The notes under the pieces were generated by a model. It worked only from the letters and a program-made list of their open reading frames with translations. It made no database searches and had not been told where the DNA came from. Below are positions 1 through 14,099 of a DNA stretch of 64,000 nucleotides, piece by piece; the first letter of the stretch is position 1, and each line of letters begins with the position of its first letter. Origin of the DNA: Pithys albifrons albifrons (lineage: Eukaryota; Chordata; Aves; Passeriformes; Thamnophilidae); assembly GCF_047495875.1 (NCBI RefSeq), contig NC_092461.1, forward strand, positions 68,374,299 through 68,438,298. The letters run 5' to 3'. The translations under genes were made by a program, and so were the position numbers.

Positions 1-2544
1 GGCTATTTTTTTCCCAGTCTTGATGATTCTTTTGTGGCCATTAGGTATATACATTGTCAAAGATGAAAAAGAAGTTTTACCCTCCAAACTTAAGATTTGT
101 TTCCATAACCAATTGGGAAAAGTGGCAGTTATCATCATATGCATAAGTTTTAGAAATGCCTGAGGGACTCCCTTGAACTTTACACAGTAATAGAAGCATG
201 TCTATAGAACATGATTTTCTAACCTAGCAGATGTCCAGTTCTAATGAATTTTGTCAGAAACTGCCTCTAACTTCCCTTAAAATCTCCATTTATGCATGGA
301 ATAACCATCTTACTAAATTTCTTCATCTTTAAACATAAGGCAGGCTGCCTTCTCTGAATCTGGTGCCAGGTCTTCAACTCTGAACAATTAATTTCCTTTT
401 AAAATTATTAGGAATAATTTTGTATAGGATAAGGAAAATAAATCTTAGTTAACAAATAGAAGGAGAGGACTATGAAGTGGTAACTCTGTATTAAAATGCA
501 TCTAGTCCTGTAGAATTGCATGACATTATTTCAACAGACAGTAAACTCCCACTATTACATGGAGGCAAATACATCTATAATGCGTGCAAAGCACTTGGGA
601 ATTTTTCATCTGGTTTTATATCATTCACAAGTAATTTATGCAAACAAGGGCTAAATACAAAGAATGTTAAGATTTGCTAATGTAAAATCACAAGTTGCCA
701 GTCTCAGGCTCACTACTACAACAGTGGCTGATCTCTTTTATAGATGAACAAGGTATAATTTTACTCCTATAGGACACACATATTAGTTGGTGCAAGTGGG
801 TGCAGATGCATCAAGACACGAAAGGTACTAAAAGTCCTTTTAACATCACTGTTGTTACTCTATAAACTTAACCAGAGATTTTTATGAGACTTCCTAGAAA
901 AAGAGCAAACTATATATAAAATGCATAAAGAAAAATATTGACGCAGAATGGCTCTATATAATGTCAACTGTTACGCAAGGTTATTTACAGCCACTGCTCT
1001 ATCCAGGATAATTAATAAGATTATTTCCACATCTGGGCGGTGTTAATGGAAGAGTTAATTATTTGTTATAACTTTGATTAAACTGTTTACAAAGTGTGAC
1101 TTTAATATCATCTATATGACTTACAGTGTTTAGGTACATGACAATATATTGGTTTCAAAGATGATCGAGACACACAGATGTGGAATCAATTAGTGGTTTG
1201 TTCTTTCACTTTTACTTTAATGAGCCAAATAAATTCTGAGCAGGATAAAAAGCGATCTTGCATCTTGGAGAAGTCCCTGACTTTAAAGAGCTTCTCATAC
1301 TGGCCACATTTATGATGGTTGGGAGATACTTTCCCACTGAATAATCATTGCATGGAGGCACACCTCTGAGGTGAGAAAAATCTATGCAAATTTCTTTTTA
1401 TTGGCTACTGTCAGCTGCACATGTAGCAGAACTGCATTGTTGGATGAATGATTCAAGGACCCTGTTCTGGTAACCCTACAGGGCATAGGAGACAAGTAGT
1501 TTGTTAGGGGTCTTTGGACTATATTATTAGAAAACAGAACTTCTGAAAGTCCTAGTGACTGAGTAGGCTATTTAACAATCTACCTATACTCATGATGATG
1601 TAGAAAACGTTAGTGTAATGACAGCTGCACTTAAGTGTAGACATGTCTCATCAAATATTCTCTATTTTTAAGAGTACCTTAAAAAGGACATCTTTTTTTC
1701 AAGTACTGTTTAACTCATTAATTCAACGACATGTTCTCAAATATAAATGGTAAAAATTTCAGTAGCTTCCTACCTGAGGACGACATGAGTAGGGACATCT
1801 TATCAGGAGCAATGGTATTTTGTTTGCAATTTCAGTTGCTAGGTTTGGAGTTATGTAGACAACCAGAACCCTTGATGGCCGGAAACAAGAATGCTCTCAG
1901 CTGAGGAACTGAGTCATGTAACAGACAGGCAGTCACAAGGCCTAGGGCAGCAGATGAAAGAGGACATTAATTCAAGATTAAATCTGTAATACCATGACCA
2001 GATCATCAGGGAGTAAACTATTTAGTACTCACCTTTTACCTAACAATTAGTGGTAATAACAGAGCATTTAAAAACATATAGATATTTTTATAATCTTCCA
2101 CCAGGATTAATTATTTCACTTCTTAGGGATTGAAAAACTTGTCCTTGACCATCAAAGGTCAGTAGGCTAACACTTTGTGACATAAGACAATCCTGAGTCT
2201 GTACGCTGTATTAAAGCTGCTGCTGCATTAAAAATTAGCCAGACTATACCAACTGTTAGGTATTCTCATCAGCAAAATACCTGGACTCTTGAAGGTGTGC
2301 AATCCAGGCTTGCAGCTGGAGTGCCCAGTTTGCAGAGCTTGACGAATTTTCACTCTTAAAGTGAGTGTGTCACTCATGATCCCTCCTGCTCCCTTCATGC
2401 CCACTGCATCTGTTCATGGGATCAAAAATGTCTGGCACCAGCTACTCTCCCGATGCCAAAATCCCAGAAGCCATGCTCTTACATTCTAAAAGAGAAAGGA
2501 AGAATGGCAAGAAGGAAATGCCCATAAGGGCAATGGACTTTAAA
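1..2544. other. AT-rich intergenic DNA, no gene seen
   Basis: No ORF of note, no splice-flanked coding segment similar to the two genes further right, and no clear repeat. It reads as ordinary AT-rich non-coding vertebrate DNA. Distal regulatory elements cannot be excluded by eye. Confidence 0.5.
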
Positions 2545-3240
2545 GGCATGCAGCTGGGAGAAGTCACTTTCTGAGGGTCCTAGCTCATGGCAAGCTGAAT
2601 ATGAGTCAGCAGTGCCCTGGCAGCCAGGAGGGCCAATCATGTCCTGAGAGGCATCAGGCAAAGCATTGCCAGCCAGTCAAGGGAGATAATTGTCTTCCTC
2701 TGCACTGCACTGGTGTGGCCTCACCTTGAATATTGTGTGCAGTCTTGGGCACCACAATATAAGAAAGATATGAAGGTATTAGAAATTGTCCAAAGGAGGG
2801 CAATGAAGATGGTGAAGGGCCTTCGAGGGAAGCCGCATGAGGAGTGGCTGAGGTCACTTGGTCTGTTCATCCTGGGGAAGAGGAAAGTGAGGAGAGACCT
2901 CATCGCAATCTGAAACCTCCTGGTGAGGGGAAGAAGAGGGGAAGGCACTGATCTCTGTGGTGACCAGTGAGAGAACCTGAGGGAACAGCCTGAAGTTGTG
3001 TCAAGGGTGGCTTTGGTTGGATATTGGAAAAGGGATCTTCATCGGAAGATCATTTGGGCACTGGAACAGGCTTCCCAGAGATGTGGTCATGGCAGCAAGT
3101 TTGACAGAATTCGAGAAGCATTTGGACAATTCTCTCAGGCACATTTTGGGACTCTTGGGGATGGTCCTGTGCAGGGTCAGGAGTCGGACTTGATGATCCC
3201 TGTGGGTCCCTTCCAACTTGACAGATTTTGTGATTCTTGG
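2545..3240 (+). mobile_element. CR1 LINE, 5'-truncated 3' end
   Basis: The sequence follows the 3' part of a CR1 non-LTR retrotransposon. A broken reading frame at 2713-2913 still gives the C-terminal reverse-transcriptase segment ([10 protein letters not shown], then [12 protein letters not shown]). This is followed by the 3' untranslated region ending with the usual 'gggtcccttccaact' and 'attttgtgattctt' tail. In-frame stops and indels show it is long dead. CR1 is the dominant LINE of birds and other sauropsids. Confidence 0.9.
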
Positions 3241-5172
3241 GAGACCTTCAGGACCTGTTTGCAGTTACTGAGTTATGGGTTTCATGATCCCTGAGGCAAA
3301 AAAATATGGAAGGCTTTAACGTTAGAGGAATTCCTTCTGGAGGGCTCAGTGGCAGCATAGTCAGAAGCAGTATGGATGCAATTGCAGATAGTTACAGAGG
3401 AGATGTGGGCAATATGAGAATGACAGCATATCCTCAGAACACTGAAGCCACACATACAGCTTGAACACTGGTGGTGTGGGCTGTGATGACAGAACACACT
3501 TCCACCCACCTTAGTAGTCACATAATAAACCTTGATGCAATTTGCTCTGTAGTTACACTGACCATGTGGGAAAAAATAGTGTTACTGAGGCAAAAAAGAG
3601 TTTAACTTCTTGGTACCTGCAACACACACCTCAGTCTCAGAGTTGTAAGCTTTAGGAGAGAGCACAGGTAATTTCTTTGATTAAATTTTAACATTTGGGA
3701 AAAATTTGTCTTAGAGGTACCCAACAAAAAGAGAATACTACATTTGAAGAAGCAGCCACAGTAGTCTTGATCTCTTCCAACCTCATGGCAACTGTTATCA
3801 TTGGGAAAAACACCTTCCTGAATACTTGTAATGATGGACAAATTTCCAGGGGCTCAATAGGTGGATACAGGAAGGCTGAAAACACTGACATCAAGCCTTT
3901 ACTCAGTGGCAGTCTTTTGCTGATGGGAACAAGCTGGCCAATCCCTTTAAAAAGTTGTGTATAATTTGATAAGAAAACATTGAAATATATATATTTATGG
4001 ACATATTGAAATATAGAAATGCCATGCAGTGGCTTATGTTAACTACCAGAATAGCTGGCAGATGATGCATTCTTGACTGACCTAAAAAAATGGTAGACTC
4101 TTTAGTTCTCTGCTAATTTGGGAAGGAAAAGGCAAACTTTTGGGATTTCTCACTGAAAAAGACAGGGAAATTTGTACAAAGTGCACTTTCTTAATTCTTT
4201 CTGTTTCATTCAGATAAATACTAAATTATCAAGTATGATTTTAATCACAACATGGAGGAACATACTGGATGGCCAAGATTCCATAATTTTCTCATAAGCA
4301 AAGCTGGCAATCAGTGATGAGAATATCTCTGCCCAGTACTTTTTACCTCCTATCTATCTTTCTGTAACCAGGGACAAAAGAAACAACTACATCAAAGTGC
4401 TTTGTCCAGATCCTTAACTGAAAGCACCATCTTATCTCCTGCTGGTCAATGACTTGAATAAACTGTTCTGTGGCTCAGACTCCTTACCCAGAAATATTTT
4501 CCAGGAAAGCACTTCATGAACTCTGGACAAAAACCTCTGATTATCCAGAGAGGAAAAGGAAACTAGCTCAATCCTCAAACAGAGGGAAGGAGTACTTACA
4601 GAATATTCTCAGAAGAAAGTGTGAGAAGGATGATTTTTGTGATTCAAATTATTTGATCCAACCTGGTGGCACATAGGCACATTCACATTTTAGGCATGGG
4701 AGTGAATATGTGTGAAAATACAATACATATTTTTTAAAATAAACTGCATTTAAAATTAATTCCATTTTCATTACATGAGAAGCATATTTTTTGAGAAATC
4801 TTATTCTAGACCCTTCTCTAAGACTGTGAAGAAGCCCTAGATAAATATGAATAGTAAGTAGCTTTTCAGGTATCCTCACATTGCTAAAGCATGTAAAAAG
4901 AGCTCAAATGTGGATGAGAACCCAGGATACTGCTCTGTTGAATTGGCAGTGTTACTAAAAATATCTGTGGCACTGAGTGAAGTAAAATGAATGTGGTTTA
5001 ACACATTGCATAGGTCTACTGAATTCAGACTTTATTCTGAAACATTTAAAAGATTGTACTTTTTCCTTTGTGGATGACTCTATTTTAGAAACCTGTTGAA
5101 TTAATTTTTTAACAAAGTTAAAAACTTTCATTATTAACTAGTTTGTATTAGTAGCCACTGCAGCTATAAATG
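3241..5172. other. Intergenic DNA, no gene seen
   Basis: Short ORFs on both strands have no recognisable domain and no splice context. Nothing further can be supported here. Confidence 0.45.
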
Positions 5173-5760
5173 TGTCCTAGTTTTGTCTGGCATAGAGTTC
5201 ATTTTTTCCTAGTATAGCTGGTACAGTGCTGTGTTTTGAATTCAGTATAATGCTGATAACACGCTGATGGTTTAGTTGTTACATAGTGCTTATCCTAAAT
5301 AAAGGACTTTTCAATTTCCCAGGCTCTGTAAGCAAGCAGGTACACAAGAAGCCAGGATCGAGCAGGGCCAGGCCAGCTGACCTGAACCAGCCAAAGGGAT
5401 ATTCCATATTATAGAGTGTCATGCTTAGAGTATAAACTGGGGGGACTCAGCTGGGAGGGGCCAGTCACAGCTCAGGGCTGAGCTGAGCATCAGTCAGCGG
5501 GTGGTAAGCAACTCTGTTGGGCACCACTTGCCTATCCTATGGTTTTTTCCTCTCTTTTTGTTATCTCCCTTTTCATTGCTATTATTGTTGTTGTTATTAT
5601 TACTATCAATTTTTTTTTAAAATTATGAAACTGTACTTCTCTCAACAGACAGGTTTTACCTTTGTTCTGAATCTCCTCCTCATCCCACCTGTGGGATGGG
5701 GGAGTGGAATGACCAGCAGCTGCATGATGCTTAGTTGCCATCCAGGGTTAAACCATGACA
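5173..5760 (+). mobile_element. Solo LTR of an avian endogenous retrovirus
   Basis: A 588-bp element starts TGTCCTAGTT and ends AACCATGACA, that is TG...CA, the standard LTR termini. The 5 bp before it (5168-5172, AAATG) and after it (5761-5765, AAATG) are identical, a perfect target-site duplication. Inside are an AT/pyrimidine-rich stretch (5574-5620), a run like 'tctcaacagacaggttttacc', and a 3' end 'agttgccatccagggttaaa', which I recognise as typical of an abundant bird LTR family. No internal viral genes or second LTR lie nearby, so it is a solo LTR left by LTR-LTR recombination. A 5-bp duplication fits ERVL-like (class III) integration, but the family name is not certain. Confidence 0.87.
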
Positions 5761-8227
5761 AAATGTAACCTTACATCCCAGTAAATCTGTGATAGAAAAA
5801 TGTCACTGTCTTGTAAATCAGCAATTTAATTCCTTACTAGTAATAGAGGTATTAAAAAATTCTAGTTTGAGCAGGTACAAAGTGTGGCTGATCACTGAAA
5901 ATCTAGAAAAACAGACCCCATAAGTTCAAGAAATACTTTGGTACTTTTTCTGAAAGGAAATTGGATTGAAAGACATGCAGGGGAGATAAATGGTTTAAGA
6001 CAGTCTAATTAGGAAAGTATGAGAGTTTGATCCACTTTCTTATTACTAAAATATAAGCTTAATTTTTTTCCTCATTTTTCAGATTCCTTCCACTTAATAC
6101 TGCCTTTGTGAAACTCCCTGAAATCATCATTTATTATTAACTGCAAAAATTACTACATTTTACATACTCCTGAAGAGCTCCTCATTTTTTTCTTGTGTCA
6201 TGAATTGAACATCCAAAACTGCAAAAAAGAAAATGGATGTAACCTGTGATTACTACTAATTTTAATGGAATATTAAAGTGCTTTAATTTATCATTGTTCA
6301 ATCCCTCCCAACAGATAATCCTCTTATCTTCTGAAATGTCTGTTTGCTTTACAAAAGACTCATAACAAAATAATGATAATATCAATAATAACAATAATAT
6401 CAATAACAATAATAACAATAACAGTAATAATAGTAGTAACAACAACAACAACAACAACAACAACAATCATGTTGAAGTGTTGTGAGGGAATCTCTATCAC
6501 TAGATTTTTTTAGATCAATAGAGACAAACATCTATGAAAACACAGCCACAGGTGGCACTGCCTTAAGCAAGGGGATGGATCTATTCACTTCTTGAGGTGA
6601 CCCAGTCCCCTCCAGTCCTGCTCTGGCCATTGAGGGTTGAGCCTTTTCTTCCTTGAATAGAAGAGTGGAGCAACATCTTTGTAGAGTGATACCAGAGATC
6701 ATCGCCCTTCTATGTTTAAGTCCATCCAGTGTGGTTGAATTCAGTTTTTGTGATATCAGGACTAGAGACAGAAAAGTTTGGCCTACCAGTGATGGTAAAA
6801 CCTGGTTTCAAATACATGAACATATATATTAGTCCAAAAGTGTTGAAAAGAAGTGTGTTTTTTCTCAAAAAAACCCACACCTCAAACAGGCTTTAACGTT
6901 TTCTGTCTGCTGTGGCTTAGTCAAGATTATAATTCACATAATCTTAGTGATGCAGAAGAAATATTTATAAAATTTTCATTTTAGGCAGAATACTTCAAGG
7001 CACATTTTCATAAATGGCCAAACCAAAGAATGTCTTGTTAAGCACTTTCGCCCTAATTTCCTGAAGCATAAAGCATCCTAGACAGATCCATTCAGCAAAA
7101 ACCATGCTCCCGTGATGTTTTATGACCTTTCAGCCCTTCAGAAGGCTGCCCTGTTTGGTATGTACATCCTGCGTGGGCAAGCTGAAAGGGTGTATAAAGG
7201 GAGGCATGTCACCCACACTGGATATTAAAGCTCATCTACTTCATTTTCATCTGTGCAAATTCTACCCACTTAGGCAATTGCTACATATACACCCACTCAA
7301 CTGCTTGCAATAGAAAGAAAGTTATTATTACAGTATTTAACTGAAGTAATAACTAGAGCAAGGCCACCTAACCTCTTGAATATCAGGACCTGAATTATAT
7401 TACAATGTTTATTTGGGGATTCAGTGGTGAATACAGTTCATAATGCTTGAAGTGGTGCACAATCAGCCAGGAGCAGTGGGACCATCAATTAGCCTGCTCT
7501 GCAGTGAAGACCTCAGTCCTGACTGTAGTCCAGCTGTGGTATGAGCCTTACAACCCTACTTAATGGAAAGTGTCTAATGAGATAAGGTCATATTTGACTG
7601 TGTTTATATGTACATGAGTTTAGAAAATAACCGTATATTCAGATGCACATAATAGTTAATAGCCATGTAATTTGTATATGTGCCTGTCAGTAACATCAAT
7701 ACAGGGCAAGTACACAAAATACACTTCATCCCTGCTAAAAGATGTACACTTACGCCCATCACTAGTATTTTGCCTGCTCATGCCACACTGGGCTTGGTTC
7801 ATTCTGCTCAGAGTGACGATGAGTTATCAGAGAAACTATGTATGCATGTTTTTGCTGAGGTACCATGGGTGTTGCAACCCAGGAAACAGTGTGCAACTAC
7901 TGCAAATATTTCTGAACTTCTGTTTGTATTTGGGATGAATTGGATTTTCCTCCCTCTCGTCTGAACTTTATCACAGCAGGTTGTGACATGATTGTCAGGG
8001 TCTAGAGACAAATATTCAGAATTTGTATCCTATGAACTATATCTTGCTCTTGGTTACTTTACCAACTGCTTATTGAGCTTTAAGCCATTGACTTGAATGC
8101 TAAATAGTCCACTGTGGCACTGAAGTGAATGGAGAGAAATGACCAGATATGTTTCTGATCTGGATTTAGGCTGACCAACTATGAAGCATGAAAAAAGTGT
8201 GCTTATGTTCATAAAGAGTATCACCTT
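5761..8227. other. Intergenic DNA with microsatellite, no gene seen
   Basis: Non-coding apart from the AAC/AAT-rich microsatellite listed separately. A stretch near 6560-6630 faintly resembles a decayed CR1 tail but is too degraded to call. The two overlapping short ORFs near 7672-7964 have no recognisable domain. Confidence 0.45.
6362..6467. repeat. AAT/AAC trinucleotide microsatellite
   Basis: An imperfect run of AAT and AAC units becomes a pure AAC run of about 10 units from about 6437 to 6466. On the minus strand it reads as poly-leucine codons and creates a false ORF. Confidence 0.93.
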
Positions 8228-8312
8228 TTACAATCTAAATGGCAGGGGGGTTGGGTCCAAATGATCTTTAAGGTCTTTTCCAACCCAAACCATTCTATGA
8301 TTCGATGATCTA
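8228..8312 (+). mobile_element. CR1 LINE, short 3' tail
   Basis: The segment carries the diagnostic CR1 3' end: 'ccaaatgatctttaaggtc', then 'ttttccaacccaaaccattc' and 'tatgattcgatgat'. Only about 85 bp remain, a heavily truncated insertion. Confidence 0.85.
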
Positions 8313-10334
8313 CAAAGACTGTCCTCTCTATATGCTGTATTTCTCTCAATATGTGGTATTAATCAAACAACTATAACTAAACAGAAAAACCTAGGTCTAG
8401 ATACATAAATAGCTCAAGGCTATCAGTGCAGGCAATGAAATCATATGGCTACTGCTGAATTCCAGGAGGCTGGAGGGAGAGAGAAATACAAGGGAGTAGT
8501 GAAGGTTGTGGAAAGGAAGGGTTGGGGTTGAGAAATGTCAGTGGGGTTTTACAGATGTGAAGGTGGGTGAGAAACTGGCGAACAGTCTTTTTTTCAAAGG
8601 AGCCATGGTGTGTAAAAGAGCTTGGAATGGACAGTAGCATTTCCAGATGATGAGGCTGTGGAGATTCAATAGAGTTTTGAGTCAAAGAAGGGATGCTGGG
8701 AAGGGTGCGTCTAATCTGAGAGGGAAGCTTTCATTGTTGACACTTTGATAAACAGAGCAAACAAACTAGAAAACAGGGTGACAGAGACAAGGCAAGGTTT
8801 GTTCAAGTGAGATGGAATAATGTGGAGAATAGAAAAAAAACATGTGGAAAGGAGAGCGAGAATCTCAATGTAAAATCCAGTGCTGGGAAAAAATAGGGAG
8901 TAAGAATAATGTAGACTGAAATTAGATAAGAAAGAAAGGAAAAATTATATGAACGTCAATAGAGTGGAGATAGATTGGAAGAGAATGCAAAGGACACTTT
9001 CAAAATATTGAGGTATAGAGAAAAGAGAGATTACAATACCTGCTAGACACCATATTCCTTTATAAATTGGAAGAGACTCAAAAAATCCTGATGATTTGTT
9101 ACATCTGTTATCAGAAAATGATCGGCTGAAAACCATTAATAAAGTATGCATGACAAGAAGGCAGGATGAAAACTATGATATAGTGAAGGGTTAACCTTCT
9201 GTCAAGTGGTAAAATCCAGTTGCAGTGGTTAGAAGTTTCCAGCCTTGTGGGCTTACAACCACTGTCCCAGCCAGTAGATGCTGAATCTGGAGCCGGATGG
9301 CCACATTGACAGCTGTGGAACAGGAGAATAAGACTGAGGATATGAAAAAGAAATAGGGATACTTAGCCAACAAGTAGCCTTGGCTCGCACAATCTTGAGT
9401 ATGTCAAAGGCATGATTTACACAGAATACTGGACCAAGGAGCATTTCCTGGAGCTAGGAGTAAGTACTCTGTGCTGTTGCTCAGATCAACATCTGCTTCA
9501 GGGCAAATGAACTGAGTTAGTTTTTAAGCCACTAATACTGAATGTCAATTGACTTTGTTTCTTCCTTCTGGACAGCCACGTACTTGCAAGCACAGGCTGA
9601 GGTTCAGTCCTCAGGTACAGTTTGGCTTGACTGCCAATTTTACATAGGCAAAAACAGAACAAGCTTTCACAGTTAATGTCTGGATTCCCTTGTCTGAGCA
9701 ATACAGCTCCTTACACCATCTACAGTCAGAAAATTCAATCCATCTCACTGATTTACAAGAATATTATGGGGGGATGTTTCCTTCAATATCCAAATAAAAA
9801 GCTCCTTTATTTTCATCAGTGAAACATTTCTTCTAAAAAAATAAAAATAAAAAAACATTTATTCTTTGTCTTGGGTACCACCTTTACAGCTTTCAAGCCT
9901 GCCTGCAAAAAATCCCACAGCTCTGGTACTATCCTGATTCCCACATTTTGGCATAAGTGATGGATATGTCTATAGTATCAGTTTAGAAGAAGGAAAAACC
10001 CAAAGAGTTCAAGTTCAGCTTATTGAAATTTGAGATCTCCAACACAGTCATCTCTTCCCATTGCTCTACAACATTTCTGGCTGAAGTAAGATCCAGTCCT
10101 AAGGACCCACAAAAGCCACCATGATGCAAAAGCCATGCTCCAGAACACGGTCAATTGTTAATCCTGTCTAGGTCCTGGTACTCATGTCCAAGCAAGTATT
10201 AAGAGACAGGAAACAAGACTGAGGCACTTTTCTTAGAACCAACACCAAGTAATCAGTTTCTTCTAGCAACAAACTTCACTGCCTCCTAACACAAACAGTC
10301 ACTTTATGTTAAGCATAGAAACACAATTGTTTAG
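8313..10334. other. Intergenic DNA, no gene seen
   Basis: AT-rich with a purine-rich stretch around 8460-8960. Short ORFs only, none with a recognisable domain. Confidence 0.45.
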
Positions 10335-11125
10335 GTCAGTAAAGACCTTTGTGATGGAGTCCAACCTAACACTGCCAAATCCACCACTTAACCATGCACC
10401 ACGTTTACATGTCTTTTAAATACTTCCAGAGATAGTGACTTCACCACTGCCCTGGGCAGTCTGTTCCAATGCTTGTCAAACCTTTTGGTGAAGAAAGTTT
10501 TCCTAATATCCAGTCTAAACTTTCTCAGGAGCAACTTGAGGTCTTTCTGTCTCTATCGTTACTTGTGAGAACAGGGATCACAGGATTCGAGGTGTGGCCT
10601 TATTGGTGCTAAGTACAGTGTGAGAATCATTGCCCTAGTCCTGTTGAACATACTATTTCTGATACAGGTCGAGATGCCACTGGCCTTTTGGGCCACCTGG
10701 GCACACTGCTGGCTCACGTTGCCACTGCTGATCAACACCCCTAAGTCCTTTTCTGCCAGACAGTGTTCCAGCCACTCGGCCCCCAGCCTATAGCACTGCA
10801 TGGGATTCTTGTGAATGAAGTACAGGACCTGACATTTGACCTTGTTGAACCCCATCTCACTTGCTTTGGGCAATCATTCAGATCCCTCTGTACAGCCTTC
10901 CTACCCTCCAGCAGATCAACGCCACTCCCAGCTTAGTGTCATCTGTGAACTGATTGAGGGGGCCCTTGATCCTCTCATCCATAGCATTGGTAAAGATATT
11001 AAAGATATTAAAGATATTAAAAGGGACTGGCCCCAATACTGAGCTCTGGGGAACACCACTTGTGACAAGCTGACAACTGGATTAAATATTCCAAGTTCTG
11101 CTGGAACCATCCTCAATGAAAGGGA
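10335..11125 (-). mobile_element. CR1 LINE, truncated, minus strand
   Basis: On the minus strand this reads through the reverse-transcriptase C-terminal region of CR1. Recognisable pieces in broken frames are [23 protein letters not shown] and an 'RPHLES' segment, followed at lower coordinates by the reverse complement of the CR1 3' UTR. Frameshifts and stops show it is inactive. A 9-bp unit GATATTAAA is repeated three times within it at about 10,995-11,021. Confidence 0.9.
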
Positions 11126-14099
11126 GCTAGCTCCAAGCGCAACTCACCTGCCATGTCATTCAAGCACACAGACTGGGAGTGCCAAATTCTGTAACCTATT
11201 TATTTCAACTTCCAAATATCAGTAGAAACTCTATTACTTCTCATGTAAATGAATTCAGAACTTCTATTTTTCTCACTGGAAAACTTACTGGAATATAAAA
11301 TATGCTACAGTTATATTGCCATTAACTCATTTATTCTGTGCTTTGAATGAACTTTGACAGAGTTACTTTTTTACCTTCTTCCTCCCAAAATTATTTAACA
11401 GCAACATGTATAGTTGAAATTTCATTTTGATAGGTTAAAAAAGCCACATCCTCTGCCTTATTCTTTGGATATTTTCTGTCCTTGTTTCAATCTAAATTAA
11501 CCTGTATAAACAAGGAGGAAATAGAATTAAATACAGTATTTCAAAGAGTATCTCAGTCATGCCTTCTATGTTAGCTGTAATGCTTCACTAATCCTACCCG
11601 GAACTCTTGTGAGATAAACCCTGAGGTTATACTTACACTTTCCACAGCTTCATGCCATTGGCAGGACTGCCTGGCAGGATGAACAATTAGAAAAGGAAAC
11701 ATGAGTTTTGCTATTTCTCCACATCTTGAACTCCTATTTTCTTAACACTTAATGATCTGGAACACACTGTGTGATGCAGAATACCGGAGACTCCTAATTA
11801 TTCTTGCTATTCTTCTGTTTCATGGTAACCTTAATTTCACGAAGCTACTAAAAATTCCTTACTACTGGGCCTGGAATTACATCTGCTAGACATTGTTCTT
11901 GCATAGATTAAGAAAACTAACTGGTTCAATTCCTACTATGTCTGAACCTTGATTTTTTCACTCCTGTTTTATCATTTCTCCTTCTTCATCTTTAGTATCC
12001 ACCTGCCGATTCTCCACCTCATTACCTTAATTCAAAATTACAGCAAAGTACTTTTTCAGCCCTATTAATTTTTTATTTCTGTCTCACCTTGGTTGTTACT
12101 TTTATTTTTACCTGAAGTTTAACATATGCTCTTGATTCACAAGATAGAGTTTATTATACCATTCAGTTGGTTTTGCTCCATTTCTCATAGAATCTTTATA
12201 GCCATGATAATAGACATTGTACATTAGGTAAATTTGTAGATATTTTGGAATCTTCTTTATATAATTTTTTACCATTAGTTTGTCTAAAAATTCTAGACTG
12301 ATTGAAATTTTGAATCTTTGTAATATATTTTTGCACTCCTTGAGATTCAAATGCCTAAATTCAGATTTCATATAATGGCATGAATTCCTTAGAGTAGTTT
12401 TGTCTATCATTAGAAATCTCTCCTCATATCCAAATCTGCTGCTGGAGGCCCATATCAGATTCTTAAAAATACCCTGAAAAAGCCTCATACAATTTTCTTC
12501 AAGATGACTCTCAGGAAAAAAAAAACATGAGAAGGAAAAGTAAAGATAGCAATGCAATTATTTTCTTTTTTGTTACACAATGCCATTCACAACTCTTTAT
12601 TCCAAGGCATTTTTCAATACCCATATTATCATGGTTGTTATTTCATTCTGGTTCTGTTCTTCAACAGCAGTCTTTGTTCTTGCATTTCTATCCAGACTCT
12701 TTGCATGATAGTACACCATCATGAAAACACAAGGAAATATTTAAACATGCATATATACAAGAACAAACAAAACAAATACTTTATTTCAGCTACATTGGCC
12801 AGTAAGGGTTATGTACAACACTTTTTTGATCTGCTCTGATCATCTAAATGTACTTCTGCCACTTAAAGACTTTATATCTGCATTCTATTGATCTGTCTAC
12901 TAGCAAAAGCACTTTTCCAATGATTTTCTGCTTCCTGCTAGGCAGGAAGCTGAGCTATCAAGTCTTTTCTTCGCTCACAAGAAAAGTTTTTATTGAACAA
13001 GTCTGTCTTGAGCCATAATAGCCAGAAGCCAGCAGAAAAGCATCACTGGTGGATGCTTTTATGCAGATTTGTGACTACTTCCCCTGAACCACAGCTACAA
13101 CACAGTGCATATGTGGTAAGAAATATACTGCAGCCATGTTTCATTTCATGGGAGCCATGAGAGAGCTGCAATGAGGATGAATGTTGATGTATGAGAAGAT
13201 GCTTAGACTGGAGCACTGCTTGCTCTGAGTCTTCCGAAGAGTAGGTGGCAAGCTAATATGCTGATGTCTGCTGAAGCAAGACTCTTCAAGTCTGGAGGGA
13301 GTCTTGATGCTGAAGAATCCTCTTTGGGAATAAATCCAACCCGACAATCTTTGCAAATCCCCTTTACAGTGTTACTGAATATTCTTACTTAGTCAGCAGA
13401 ACACTTTCAAGTTTGGGTAACTCTTTTGTAAAGCAGTGTCACACTGGGAACAGCAGCTGGTGGGCAGTTGGGCCTTTGTTCAGAATTTGTTTCAGTCCTG
13501 AATCAGTATGCTGCATTCTGGAAGAGACACCAAGTTCTCTCTCAGAATCCTTTCCATTCTTAGGAAGTTGATTCTAATAAGATATACTTTCTTTTTCCTG
13601 GTGTTCACCTCGGAAATCAGATTCTAGCTTCTGCTCCTCTTCATTTGTAAGTTACTGTTATTCCTCAATTTCTTGTTCTGTTTCAAATCAAATAAATGAA
13701 ATTCTATCAACTGTCTTAAACAGGTTGGATTGGATATTTTCTGAACTGTAAAGGTGGTACCTATTGGTCTTACCAGTCTAAATAAGACCTCTGTCACATA
13801 AGCTGTAGGGTGAACAACAGTACAATATAAAGGTATTTTTTATTATCTTTCAGGTTTCCTCTGTTTAATTTAGTCATAATAGCATTGCGTGCCTCCATTC
13901 TACTTATAATTACACTCCAAGCCTGTGTGACACGCAGTTCTCCTAAATTTTCTGAAGAGATTTTCTCCTTTGCAAAACCATTACATGTTCTCAACTCAGC
14001 AGTCAATGACAGTGTCTGAGAGTTTCCTTAATCAACGTAGACATAAATCGACTAGAAACACGTCCTGGGGAGGGCTCTCTTCCAAGCACGGAATGGTAC
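11126..14099. other. Intergenic DNA upstream of copy 1, no gene seen
   Basis: AT-rich. A 149-codon minus-strand ORF at 12,108-12,557 has no family resemblance I can recognise and no clear promoter or splice context, so I do not call it a gene. In other vertebrates TGS1 lies head-to-head with TMEM68; I saw no coding sequence here that I could assign to it. Confidence 0.4.

Noticed and set aside
6182..6466. Poly-leucine minus-strand ORF as a membrane protein
   Set aside because: The leucine run is a translation of the AAC/AAT microsatellite.
12108..12557. 149-codon minus-strand ORF
   Set aside because: AT-rich composition, no recognised family, no splice or promoter context. Conservation could rescue it, but I cannot see any.
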